Positions 53,521-61,917 of a stretch of DNA of 64,000 nt are shown here, in pieces. The position numbers were made by a program, and so were the translations under genes. The first letter of the stretch is position 1, and the number at the start of each line of letters is the position of its first letter. The notes beneath the pieces are model-generated. The model saw nothing but the letters and a program-made list of their open reading frames with translations. It had not been told where the DNA came from and made no database searches. Source of the DNA: JANOBD01 sp031411495. GTDB lineage: Bacteria > Planctomycetota > Phycisphaerae > Tepidisphaerales > Tepidisphaeraceae. The DNA lies in assembly GCA_031411495.1 (NCBI GenBank), contig JANOBD010000086.1:62001-126000 (forward strand), written 5' to 3'.

Positions 53521-54363
53521 TCACATTCCCTGGCGGCGCTTGGCGGCGGCGGCGAGGAGATTCTCGATCTTCTGATGATCGCCCGCCTGCATGGCGGTGC
53601 GGTAGTCACGCAGGCCCGCGAGCAGGCGATCCAGCGCGCGGATCACCGGTTCCTTGTTGTCCATGAAAATGTCGCGCCACATCGCGGCATCGCCGGCAGC
53701 GATGCGCGTCACATCCTTGAAGCCGGGGCCGGCGACGCTCATTGCGCGGTCTTCCTGGATCGCGACGATCGCCGCCGCCACCAGGTGGGGCAGGTGCGAG
53801 ACATCCGCGAGCAACCGGTCGTGTTCACCGGGCGAGATTCGCGTCGTGCGCATGCCCAGGTCCTGCCAGAACTCCTCGATGTCCGCAAGCGCCTTCGGAT
53901 CGGTTCGCTCGTTGGGCGTGACGATGCACAGGCGATCATCGAACAGCTTGTCATCCGCGGCTTCGATCCCGCTCCGCTCGCTGCCGGCCATCGGATGCGA
54001 ACCGACAAAAGCGTTCTCGTTCACCATGTCGAGGTGTTTCTCGGCGGCCGCCACGACGGAGCGTTTGGTGCTGCCGACATCGGTCACGAGCGCGCCACGC
54101 TTAAGGTGCGGCGCGATCATCTCCAGCAAATGCGGCATGACGCCGACGGGCGTGCAAAGGATCACGAGGTCGGCCTTCTTCACGGCGTCGACGGGCGTGG
54201 GCTGCGATTCGTCGATGATTTCCTTTTCAAGTGCGCTGAGCCGCGTGACGTCGCGGTTGGACCAGCCGATGACCCTCGTCACCAGCTTCTTCTTCCTCGC
54301 GACGATCGAGATCGATCCACCCAAGAGACCCAGACCGAGAATGGCGACGACGGGTTTAATCAT
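53521..54363 (-). CDS. tyrA: Prephenate/arogenate dehydrogenase
   Basis: Tyrosine pathway dehydrogenase. 280 residues from ATG at 54363: VAILGLGLLGGSIS gives GLGLLGGS for NAD, VIGWSNRD ahead of the variable cofactor residue, LVILCTPVGVMPHLLEM, VTDVGSTKRSV and VGSHPMAGSERSGIEAA, the hallmark of TyrA with its prephenate-binding His. Ends with helices of the dimer domain. Same strand as the GTPase gene 60 nt upstream. No ACT domain, so feedback by tyrosine is uncertain. Confidence 0.9.
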   Translation of the reverse strand: MIKPVVAILGLGLLGGSISIVARKKKLVTRVIGWSNRDVTRLSALEKEIIDESQPTPVDAVKKADLVILCTPVGVMPHLLEMIAPHLKRGALVTDVGSTKRSVVAAAEKHLDMVNENAFVGSHPMAGSERSGIEAADDKLFDDRLCIVTPNERTDPKALADIEEFWQDLGMRTTRISPGEHDRLLADVSHLPHLVAAAIVAIQEDRAMSVAGPGFKDVTRIAAGDAAMWRDIFMDNKEPVIRALDRLLAGLRDYRTAMQAGDHQKIENLLAAAAKRRQGM

Positions 54364-54423
54364 TCGGGACGTGCCACTTCCGGTTTCGCTTGGCGCCAAC
54401 GCCTTCCACTTAACTCAGGCCAG

Positions 54424-56112
54424 TTAACTCAGGGATGTCAGATCATCCAGATGCAAGGCCATCGCGTCCAGCGCGTTCGCGGTGGGAATCTGGTCATTCA
54501 GCCATGAAATCGCCCGGGTTCCCTGCTGGCGGACGAGCTCGGCGAAGCGGCGGTCGATGTTCGCGTTGGCCAGGCGCGTCCTTGCGGCGACTTCGTCGTT
54601 GAGCTTGCCGCCGATCCACGCCGCCAGGCTGAAGCCGCCGATGACCACCAGGTCCATCCCGCCCCACGCCAGGTGATGCAGCCCGCACGCGATCACCAGC
54701 AGGTACGGCGCCGACTCCGACAGCTTCGTCAGCCGCTCGCCGCCGGGCAGTTTGTTGACGAGTTTGAGGATCATCGCCGTATCGCGCGGGTCCTTGTTCC
54801 ATCGCTCCTCGAGCCATTTGCGGAGCGATTCCATCTCCTCATCCACGATCGCACCGGCCTGAGCGCGGTCGATTCGCCAGTCGTCCCCGACGAGCCCGGG
54901 GCACTGGGTGCGGAGCACGTCCGCGATTTTCTCCTGCGCCACCGCGAACTGGTCGGCCACCATCGTCGGGAAGTTGGGCAGTTCGGCCTTCGACGGCATC
55001 GGTTCGGAATCGGCAACGGGCGCGGACGGCTTGCCACGAAACAGGTCGAGTGTGGACCGCGGAAGCCGCGCGAGCAGCGCGGGCGTCTGCTTGAGCCGTT
55101 CGAGCATCCGCTCCGGGCCGACAAGATAGAGGATCGACCGCTGCTGCATCCGCTTGCGAAGCTGGCGGGTCATCGGATCGACATCGATTCCAGACTCGGC
55201 GGCGCGCATCTCGCGCAGCGCTCCGATGGCGGCATCCGCCTGCTTGCGGAGTTCGCGCAGCGGCTCAATCACCTGGTCGTTCACGCGCGCCGCCACATCG
55301 TTTGCCCGCGCCGTGAGCCCCTTGTCCCACGCGTGCGTCGGCGCGCGCTGGATCGTCTCGAGCGTGTGCCTCAGGTCGGCGATGGACTGGCGCTCGGGCG
55401 CGACGAACGTGGAATCGTCCCGCGGCTGAATGAACACGCGCGGCGACTCGAAACCGAGCGACTTGAGTTGCTTCTCGAAATCCTCCGCCACGCCGCGATC
55501 CTCCGCCTTGTTCATCACGAAGAGTGTGGGCAAACCGTACCGCTGTGAAAGGCGGTAGTAGGGCATGAGTTCGGTCATCTGGTACTTCTCGGGCGTGACG
55601 AGGAAGACCAGCACCTGCGACCAGCGGAACGATCGGTCGGCCAGCGCGTGATGCGCGGGCTGATCGCCATCCACATCCGGCGTGTCGAGGAGCAGGATCC
55701 GTTCGAGCAGCGGCGCGCCGTGTTCGACGACGACGAGGGCGGCATCCTGCCCGCGCGCGGGGAGCGACGGCGCGGGAACGCATGTCAGGCCGAGCCAGTT
55801 CTGGGGAATGCGGTCGGCGCGATTGGTGATTGCCACCGGCCCGGCAGTGAAGGTGCGGCGAAAGTTCGAAGCAGTGACTTCGCTGCCGGCCGCGCCGAGC
55901 AGGCGGTTGGTGAGTGTGCTCTTGCCGGTGCCGGTGCCGCCGATGAGCGTGACGAGGATCATGTCGCCGCCGGGCTCGGCGTGGAACGCCAGGGCATCGA
56001 GTTCGGCGCGGGCGCGGTCGATGGCAGTGCGCGGCGAAGCGCTGCGGGTGCCGATCAAGGCAATTTCTGCGCGGACTGTCGAGAGGGCCGAGAGGAGCCG
56101 CTGGCGGTTCAT
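54424..56112 (-). CDS. Dynamin-like or YfjP-type GTPase
   Basis: 562 residues from ATG at 56112. G1 loop LIGGTGTGKSTLTNRLLG (58-66), G3 LLLDTPDVDGDQP, G4 VMNKAED; the G domain spans about 50-220. The middle is helical, with a possible membrane pair near the C-terminus, YLLVIACGLHHLAWGG and DLVVIGGFSLAAWIGG. Proteins of this plan are linked to membrane or ribosome processes; the function is not settled. Linked in the minus-strand run with recR upstream and tyrA downstream. Confidence 0.8.
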   Translation of the reverse strand: MNRQRLLSALSTVRAEIALIGTRSASPRTAIDRARAELDALAFHAEPGGDMILVTLIGGTGTGKSTLTNRLLGAAGSEVTASNFRRTFTAGPVAITNRADRIPQNWLGLTCVPAPSLPARGQDAALVVVEHGAPLLERILLLDTPDVDGDQPAHHALADRSFRWSQVLVFLVTPEKYQMTELMPYYRLSQRYGLPTLFVMNKAEDRGVAEDFEKQLKSLGFESPRVFIQPRDDSTFVAPERQSIADLRHTLETIQRAPTHAWDKGLTARANDVAARVNDQVIEPLRELRKQADAAIGALREMRAAESGIDVDPMTRQLRKRMQQRSILYLVGPERMLERLKQTPALLARLPRSTLDLFRGKPSAPVADSEPMPSKAELPNFPTMVADQFAVAQEKIADVLRTQCPGLVGDDWRIDRAQAGAIVDEEMESLRKWLEERWNKDPRDTAMILKLVNKLPGGERLTKLSESAPYLLVIACGLHHLAWGGMDLVVIGGFSLAAWIGGKLNDEVAARTRLANANIDRRFAELVRQQGTRAISWLNDQIPTANALDAMALHLDDLTSLS

Positions 56113-56282
56113 GTAGCGGCGAGTGTAGCGGAACGCGCAGGGCGTGTGGAGGCTAAGCGGCGAGGCGGTTTGTAAGGGCGGGTCACGCCGCCGTGTCATC
56201 CAGAGGGAGCCTCGGCGACCGATGGATCTCGGGTCCCAGTTCGCAAAAAAGTTTCTCGCGTGTGGCTATGTGCCCGCAACGG

Positions 56283-56888
56283 TCACACCTTCTGCCGCAT
56301 CGAGATCGCGTCGGCCAGCACGTTCTTGTTCGCGTGTTCGATCTGCGTCCCCGCGGCCAGCCCGCGCGCAAGGCGCGTGACGATCACGTTAGGGAACTGG
56401 TTGCGGACGATGTCCTTGATGGTGAGGCTCGTGGCGTCGCCGTCGAGGTTGGGGTTGGTGCCGAGAATGAGTTCCTTGATCACGCCGTTCTGCAGACGCT
56501 GCACGAGGCCGTCAATCGTGATGTCGCCTTCATCGGTGCCATCCAGCGGCGCGATCCGGCCGAGCAGGACGTGGTAGACGCCCTTGTAGAGCCCGGCGGC
56601 TTCGAGGGCGAGCAAATCCTTGGGCTGTTCGACGATGCAGACGAGTGACTGGTCGCGCATCGGGTCGGTGCAGATGTTGCAGGGGTCGGCCTCGGTCAGG
56701 TTGTAGCAGACGCTGCAGTGCTTGATGCGCGTCTTCACGTCGCGGATCGCGTCCGCAAGTTTCATCGCGTCATCGGTGCTCTGCTTGAGGATGTGGAACG
56801 CGATGCGTTCCGCACTGCGCATCCCGACGCCGGGCAGAGAGCCGAGCAGGTTCATGAGGTTCTGGATGGATTGGGTGTAGTTCGCCAT
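56283..56888 (-). CDS. recR: Recombination protein RecR
   Basis: 201 residues from ATG at 56888 (MANYTQSIQNLMNLLGSLPG). Helix-hairpin-helix LPGVGMRSAERIAFHIL, zinc finger Cys58, Cys61, Cys70 and Cys73 (CSVCYNLTEADPCNIC), Toprim motifs VCIVEQPKDLLALE and ILGTNPNLDGDATSL, and the C-terminal VTRLARGLAAGTQIEHA. Loads RecA at gaps with RecF/RecO. The product ends where the usual family ends. Confidence 0.95.
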   Translation of the reverse strand: MANYTQSIQNLMNLLGSLPGVGMRSAERIAFHILKQSTDDAMKLADAIRDVKTRIKHCSVCYNLTEADPCNICTDPMRDQSLVCIVEQPKDLLALEAAGLYKGVYHVLLGRIAPLDGTDEGDITIDGLVQRLQNGVIKELILGTNPNLDGDATSLTIKDIVRNQFPNVIVTRLARGLAAGTQIEHANKNVLADAISMRQKV

Positions 56889-56967
56889 GTTTAGTGGGCA
56901 GTATGCAGTCGGCCGTGGGCAGGTGAAAGAGAAAGAGCAAGCAACAACGTCCAACAAACTACCAATT

Positions 56968-57039
56968 ACCAAAAACCAAGACGATCTGCCTTCGGACATT
57001 GATTCTTGGGCGTTTGTTGGTCATTGCGATTTGGTCATT
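56968..57039. repeat. Palindromic repeat, TTGGTCATT family, copy 2
   Basis: 56968-56981 (ACCAAAAACCAAGA) pairs imperfectly with 57004-57021 (TCTTGGGCGTTTGTTGGT), then GGTCATTGCGATTTGGTCATT (57019-57039) repeats the right arm of the element at 39865-39885 with 19 or so of 21 positions shared. Lies between the recR start and the lptB stop. Confidence 0.65.
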
Positions 57040-57063
57040 CTAGGCGCGCGAATAACAGGCGAA

Positions 57064-57801
57064 TCAATCAAACTCATCGCCCCTGAACGTGCTTCCCAGG
57101 TACGCCGCGCGAACGCCCGGATCATTGATACACGCCTTGGGCGTTCCTTCAAAAAAGACTTTGCCGCTGTCGATGATGAGCGCCCGGTCGCAGACGCGGA
57201 GGGTTTGTGCGACGTTGTGGTCGGTGATCAGGACGCTCTTGCCGAACTCGTCGCGGAGGCGCTGCACTTCGCGCTGGAGTTCTTCCACCGCGATCGGGTC
57301 GACGCCGGAGAACGGCTCGTCGAGCAGGATGAGCTTGGGGTCGGTGACGAGCGCGCGGGCAATCTCCAGCTTGCGGCGTTCGCCGCCGGAGAGACTTTCG
57401 GAGAGTTGCTTGCGGTTCTTCGTGAGTCCGTACTGCTCGAGCAGCGCCTCGGCTCGCGCGTTGCGGTCGGCGCGAGAGAGATTCAGCGTCTCGAGAATCG
57501 CCATCAGGTTCTGCCAGACCGTGAGCCGGCGGAAATCGGACCGCTCCTGCGGCAGGTAGCCGAGCTTGAGCCGTGCCCGCTTGTACATCGGCTTGGTGGT
57601 CACATCCTGTCCGTCGAAGCTGACCGCTCCCGCATCCGGCGTGACCATGCCCAGGATCATGCGGAATGTCGTCGTCTTCCCGGCGCCGTTTCGCCCAAGC
57701 AGGCCGACGATTTCCTGCTGCTGGAGCGAAAAGGAGACTTCGTTCACGACGCGTCGGCCGGTATAGGACTTGATCAGTTTGGTGACTTCCAGCAGCTTCA
57801 T
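57064..57801 (-). CDS. lptB: Lipopolysaccharide export ATP-binding protein
   Basis: 245-residue ABC ATPase. Walker A GRNGAGKT (36-43), Q-loop GYLPQERSDFRRLTVWQNL, signature SLSGGERRKLEIARAL, Walker B LILLDEPFSGVDP, H-loop LITDHNV. The phrase PMYKRARLKLGYLPQE and the DHNVAQTLRVCDRALII ending are specific to LptB rather than other ABC subfamilies. Powers export with the LptF/LptG permeases at 28.9-31.9 kb. Confidence 0.93.
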   Translation of the reverse strand: MKLLEVTKLIKSYTGRRVVNEVSFSLQQQEIVGLLGRNGAGKTTTFRMILGMVTPDAGAVSFDGQDVTTKPMYKRARLKLGYLPQERSDFRRLTVWQNLMAILETLNLSRADRNARAEALLEQYGLTKNRKQLSESLSGGERRKLEIARALVTDPKLILLDEPFSGVDPIAVEELQREVQRLRDEFGKSVLITDHNVAQTLRVCDRALIIDSGKVFFEGTPKACINDPGVRAAYLGSTFRGDEFD

Positions 57802-58167
57802 CGCATCCGTTCGTTGAGGCAGAATTGGTCACCCGTCGTGCGCGGCACAGCTCCTGACGGCGGCGTTAGCATCGTCGAGGGGATGAAGAAATCAACCACC
57901 GCTGCCGTCCGATTCGGATGGGTCCGTATAGCGGTAAATCCATGTCCGATAATCGGTTTTTGATGATTCAACGACTCGAGCGACCGGATGTGAATTGTTC
58001 GTGGATAGTGATTCAGGGCGGGTGCAGGCAATGTCGGCCAATCCTCGTAAGAAACTTGAGGCGACCGGCTTTGCCTGGGGCACTTTCCCTCGGAAGAACG
58101 ACCTTGAAAGCATTTAAAGTCTTGTAATTGAGATAGTTATACAACGAGGATTTGGCGGAATAGGAAA
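57802..58167. other. Intergenic stretch, nothing recognised
   Basis: Frames across it are short and without protein character. 58100-58165 is AT-rich and may hold the promoter of the small gene that follows (TTAAAG and TATACA, 18 nt apart). Confidence 0.4.
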
Positions 58168-58290
58168 ATGCCTGATTTGCAGGACAATTTAAGAAATCAA
58201 GGGCTCCCGCCGGAAATTCGCGACGATGAAATGTCGCTGATCATTGTGGATAACATGCGAATTGCGTCCGCAGGAGGATCGGGGCGCTAA
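58168..58290 (+). CDS. Possible 40-residue protein
   Basis: ATG at 58168 directly behind AGGAAA gives MPDLQDNLRNQGLPPEIRDD and 20 more residues, closing TAA at 58290. The start lies in the AT-rich promoter-like stretch, and the sequence is balanced and soluble, with a second half MSLIIVDNMRIAS. No family recognised. It could be a small gene, or the leader of the amidase 56 nt downstream. Confidence 0.35.
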   Translation: MPDLQDNLRNQGLPPEIRDDEMSLIIVDNMRIASAGGSGR

Positions 58291-58345
58291 CTGACCGCGA
58301 ACCTTCCAACTTGCCTCGGAAACGCTCGGATGAGAGTGTGAAGCG

Positions 58346-59116
58346 ATGCCGAAAGTCCTGGGTCTGCAGATCGATATCGCCTGGCAAGACCGCGACGCAA
58401 ACCACGCGCTTGTTCACCGATTGCTCGAGAATCGGAGCATCGAGCCAGGCTCCCTGCTGGTGCTTCCGGAGATGTTTGATGTCGGCTTCACGATGAAGAG
58501 CGCGATCGCCAACGATGAGCCCGAGCGGCGGACACATTCGTTCTGCAGCGCGCTGGCGCGGAAGACCAAGTCGGCGGTGCTGGCGGGCTTCGCGCGAACG
58601 AATGCGAATGGCCGGGTCGCGAATGTCGCGACTTTTTTCGATGAATCCGGGAATGAGATCGCGCGCTACGAGAAGACCCACCCGTTCAGCATCGCCGGCG
58701 AGAATCTGCATTACGCCGCCGGCGACGGGCCGGTCGTATTCGAGTGGAAGGGCATCAAGATCGCGCCACTGATCTGTTACGACTTGCGCTTTCCCGAGCT
58801 CTTCCGCCGCGCAACCAAGGCCGGCGCGGAGCTGTTCCTGGTGATCGCTAATTGGCCGGCCGCCCGGATCGAACACTGGACGACACTTGCCCGCGCCCGC
58901 GCGATCGAAAATCTCGCGTATGTCGTCGCGGTCAACCGCTGCGGCTCCGATCCGAAGCTCAGCTATCCCGGCCGCAGCCAGATCGTCGACCCGAAAGGCA
59001 ACATTCTCGCCGACGCGGGCGAATCGGCGGGCGTGATCAGTGCGGAAATCGATGTGGAACTCGTTCGCACCTGGCGAAGAGAGTTCCCGGTGCTGGGTGA
59101 CATGAAGCTGATCTGA
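58346..59116 (+). CDS. Carbon-nitrogen hydrolase (omega-amidase type)
   Basis: 256-residue nitrilase-superfamily enzyme with the Glu-Lys-Cys triad: Glu42 (LPEMFDVGFTM), Lys110 (YEKTHPFSIAGE) and Cys144 (ICYDLRFPELFR). The LPEMF, GFTM and ICYDLRFPELF wording is that of YafV/omega-amidases, which hydrolyse alpha-ketoglutaramate or ketosuccinamate. Cytoplasmic, no signal. Substrate by family similarity. Confidence 0.88.
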   Translation: MPKVLGLQIDIAWQDRDANHALVHRLLENRSIEPGSLLVLPEMFDVGFTMKSAIANDEPERRTHSFCSALARKTKSAVLAGFARTNANGRVANVATFFDESGNEIARYEKTHPFSIAGENLHYAAGDGPVVFEWKGIKIAPLICYDLRFPELFRRATKAGAELFLVIANWPAARIEHWTTLARARAIENLAYVVAVNRCGSDPKLSYPGRSQIVDPKGNILADAGESAGVISAEIDVELVRTWRREFPVLGDMKLI

Positions 59117-59284
59117 ACCATCTGGAGGAGGTTCGTCCCGACCGCCGGCCGCGGATGTGCGAACCCGGCGGATTAGGACATCGGCCCTCCAAGTTCGCGT
59201 TGCGAACGTTTTATCCGCGCACCAAACTCGATAGCTGCGGCTATCGTTCCACATCCGGCGGCATTCGAACTATCATCCAGCCCA

Positions 59285-60244
59285 ATGAAATCCGATCTCG
59301 TCATCGTTACCGAGGGTTCCGATCCGCGCCCGCTGGAGTGGTTGAAATCGCAATGCACCGTCGTCGAGTGTGGAGTGGATGATCCGGCGTTCGACAAACA
59401 TCTCGCCGACGCTGCGGGAATGGTCGTGCGGACCTACACCCGGGTGAACCCATCCATCCTCGATCGCGCGCCGAAATTGAAAGTCGTCGGCCGCGGCGGC
59501 GTGGGGATCGAGAATATCGATGTGAAGGCGTGTCGCGCCCGCGGCGTCGAGGTCGTCTACACGCCGGATGCGAACACCCTCGCCGTCGGAGACTACGTCT
59601 TCGGGCTCGTACTTCAGCTCATCCGTCCTTACGCGTTCTTTCGCGAACAGGTGTACGACAAGAAGACCTTCAAAAACGTCCGCGACACGCAGCGCGGCCG
59701 GCAGCTGAACGAGATGACGATCGGCATCCTCGGCATGGGCCGGGTCGGCCGGCGCGTGGGGCACATTGCCGCGAACGGTTTCGGCATGCGGGTGATCTAC
59801 AACGACCTGCTCGACGTCGCGTCACAGCTCGACTTCAAGGCAACACGTGTCGACAAGGAGACGCTGTATCGCGAAAGCGACATTCTGTCGTTGCACGTCG
59901 ACATGCGCCCGGGAAACGAGAAACTGATCGCCGCGCCGCAGATCGCGATGATGAAGCGCGACGCCATCCTGCTTAACACCTGCCGGGGCGAAGTGCTGGA
60001 TGAACATGCGCTGGCCGCGGCGATCCGTGAAAACCGTCTCGCGGGCGCGGCGCTGGACGTGTACGCGCCGGAGCCTCCGGCGGCGGATTTCCCGCTGCTG
60101 GGCCTGCCGAATGTGCTTTTGGCCCCGCACATGGCCGCGCGGACGCACACGGCCATCGAAAATATGAGCTGGGTTGTAAGAGACGTGGTCGCCATTCTCG
60201 ATCACTATGCGCCCAAGTATCCGGCACCACAGGGGAACTCGTAG
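59285..60244 (+). CDS. D-isomer 2-hydroxyacid dehydrogenase (PGDH-like)
   Basis: 319 residues. Rossmann GMGRVGRRV in IGILGMGRVGRR, catalytic Arg in LLNTCRGEVLDE, Glu in GAALDVYAPEPP, His in LLAPHMAARTH. N-terminal catalytic domain has VVRTYTRVNPSILDRAPKLKVVGRGGVGIENI. Lacks the ACT domain of classical SerA, so either a short phosphoglycerate dehydrogenase or another hydroxyacid enzyme. 13 nt ahead of the SPFH gene. Confidence 0.88.
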   Translation: MKSDLVIVTEGSDPRPLEWLKSQCTVVECGVDDPAFDKHLADAAGMVVRTYTRVNPSILDRAPKLKVVGRGGVGIENIDVKACRARGVEVVYTPDANTLAVGDYVFGLVLQLIRPYAFFREQVYDKKTFKNVRDTQRGRQLNEMTIGILGMGRVGRRVGHIAANGFGMRVIYNDLLDVASQLDFKATRVDKETLYRESDILSLHVDMRPGNEKLIAAPQIAMMKRDAILLNTCRGEVLDEHALAAAIRENRLAGAALDVYAPEPPAADFPLLGLPNVLLAPHMAARTHTAIENMSWVVRDVVAILDHYAPKYPAPQGNS

Positions 60245-60257
60245 GGAAGGAGCATTC

Positions 60258-61088
60258 ATGCCTCAGGATCCAAATGCAAAGATGGCGGGATTCGGAATCG
60301 TCATCGGGCTGCTGTTGATCATCGCCATCGGTCTCTTCAGCAGCTTCACAGTCATCCCGCCCGGCCATCGCGGCGTGCGCGTGACGATGGGAAAGGTCTC
60401 ATCCGAAGAACTCGGCGAAGGCGTCGCCTTGAAGTGGCCGCTGGGAATCTCGCAGATCAACGAGATGAACGTGCAGCAGCAGCAAAAGACCGAAGAGGAT
60501 GTGCCTTGCTTTTCGAGTGATCTCCAGACCGTGACAATTAAGTATGCCGTCATGTACCGATTGAACCCCACATCGGTCGTGCAGCTCTATCAGGACTTCA
60601 AGGGCGATCCGTACGAATCATTGATTTCGCCGCGTGTACAGGAAGCGCTCAAGCAGGTGACCGCAAAATACACAGCGGAAATGCTCGTGCAGAAGCGCGA
60701 GGTCGTTCGCGAGGAAACACGCACCCTCATTCGCCAGGCGATCGGCGAGAAGATCGAGATCGTCGATTTCAATCTGAGGGATATCAGCCTATCCAAAGAG
60801 CTTGAAGCTGCGATCGAAGCGAAGATGGTCCAGCAACAGGCGTCGTTGAAGAAGGAGTACGAACTCGATAGCGAACGCAAAGAGGCGGAGATCGTCGCGG
60901 TGAAGGCCGAGGCGGAAGCCAAGGCCGTCAAGATCCGCGGCGAAGCACTCGTTACCAATCCGCTCGTGCTGCAACTGGAAATCATCAAGAAGTGGAACGG
61001 CGTCTCGCCGACGGTCGTGATGCTTGGTAAGGACGCGGGCGGGGGCAACGTAATCCTGCCGATCACGCCGACGTCGCCGCAGCAGTAG
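60258..61088 (+). CDS. SPFH/prohibitin family membrane protein
   Basis: 276 residues from ATG at 60258 with GGAAGGAG upstream. One N-terminal helix FGIVIGLLLIIAIGLFSSF, then the SPFH domain VIPPGHRGVRVTMGKV to QEALKQVTAKYTAEML, and a coiled-coil tail ELEAAIEAKMVQQQASLKKE with AEAEAKAVKIRGEA. Prohibitin-type scaffolds organise membrane proteases and lipid domains. Partner unknown. Confidence 0.88.
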   Translation: MPQDPNAKMAGFGIVIGLLLIIAIGLFSSFTVIPPGHRGVRVTMGKVSSEELGEGVALKWPLGISQINEMNVQQQQKTEEDVPCFSSDLQTVTIKYAVMYRLNPTSVVQLYQDFKGDPYESLISPRVQEALKQVTAKYTAEMLVQKREVVREETRTLIRQAIGEKIEIVDFNLRDISLSKELEAAIEAKMVQQQASLKKEYELDSERKEAEIVAVKAEAEAKAVKIRGEALVTNPLVLQLEIIKKWNGVSPTVVMLGKDAGGGNVILPITPTSPQQ

Positions 61089-61110
61089 TTTTATCCAAAC
61101 GCTTCGCTTG

Positions 61111-61248
61111 AAACGCGATGGCGCGACGAGCGCGAAGAAAGATACGAAGGAATGCGGATCTGAATTGGGGTACGCTCTGTAAGCGTCCCCAACTGTTCTG
61201 CTGATCCCTTCGCGTCTGAGCTTCGCGCTCTTCGCGTCCTTCGCGTTT
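61111..61248. repeat. Element with ACGCGAAG-type inverted ends
   Basis: AAACGCGATGG.. (from 61111) and ..TCGCGTTT (to 61248) are long inverted copies; the left 27 nt and right 28 nt agree but for one gap and about two mismatches. A core hairpin TTGGGGTACGCT / AGCGTCCCCAA lies at 61165-61192. Non-coding. Confidence 0.7.
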
Positions 61249-61265
61249 AGAATTGGCTCCGGTAG

Positions 61266-61772
61266 ATGCCGCAGAACATCGAAATCAAACTCAGGGCCGC
61301 ATCCCTCGCCGAAGTCGAGACGCTCGCGTTACGCGCCGGCGCGAAACAGGCCGGGCTGCTCGTGCAACGCGACACGTTTTATCGGTGCACCTCCGGGCGT
61401 CTGAAGCTTCGAGAGATCGAGGGCTCGCCTTCGGAGCTGATCGCATACTCACGTTCCGATGAGTCGGCCGTGCGGGCGAGCGATTACTCGATTTTCAGAA
61501 CCGGCGACGCGGCCGTGCTGCATGAGGTATTGACGCGATCGCTGGGAGTGGCCGGTGTCGTTTCCAAACGCCGGACACTCCTGCTCTGGCGAAACGTTCG
61601 CATCCATCTCGATCGCGTGGAAGGCCTCGGTGAGTTTGTGGAGCTCGAATCGGTCGTGGGCGACATCGACGCGGCAACAGCGCGAGACCACCTCCGCCAA
61701 CTGTTGGATCTGCTCAAACTGGCGGATGCTCGGATCATTCCGGTGGCGTATGTGGATCTGCTGGTAAAGTGA
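61266..61772 (+). CDS. CYTH domain protein
   Basis: 168 residues. NIEIKLR at residues 4-10 is the ExExK motif of the CYTH (adenylate cyclase 2/thiamine triphosphatase) superfamily; RCTSGRLKLREIEG, VVSKRRTLLLWRNVRIHLDRVEGLGEFVELE provide the remaining charged tunnel. Could be an adenylate cyclase or a triphosphatase. Starts right behind a palindromic element. Confidence 0.85.
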   Translation: MPQNIEIKLRAASLAEVETLALRAGAKQAGLLVQRDTFYRCTSGRLKLREIEGSPSELIAYSRSDESAVRASDYSIFRTGDAAVLHEVLTRSLGVAGVVSKRRTLLLWRNVRIHLDRVEGLGEFVELESVVGDIDAATARDHLRQLLDLLKLADARIIPVAYVDLLVK

Positions 61773-61805
61773 GGTGCGCCACGCGGAAATCGCGTTGATG
61801 TCCGG

Positions 61806-61901
61806 TGTCATGCTGAGGTACTCCGAAGCATCTAGAGAGGAGTACCGAGGACGCGGATCGGCTGTCCAATCTAGACCCTTTGGAATAGCTCAGGGTGACA
61901 G
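61806..61901. repeat. GTCATGCTGAGG-type palindromic element
   Basis: TGTCATGCTGAGGTACTCCG at 61806 onward and the inverted ..CTCAGGGTGACA ending at 61900 are arms of about 31 nt; the sequence resembles the GTCATCCTGAG elements common across environmental bacteria. TTTTT follows it, so on the plus strand it may double as terminator of the CYTH gene. Confidence 0.7.
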
Positions 61902-61917
61902 TTTTTGCGCATGAACT

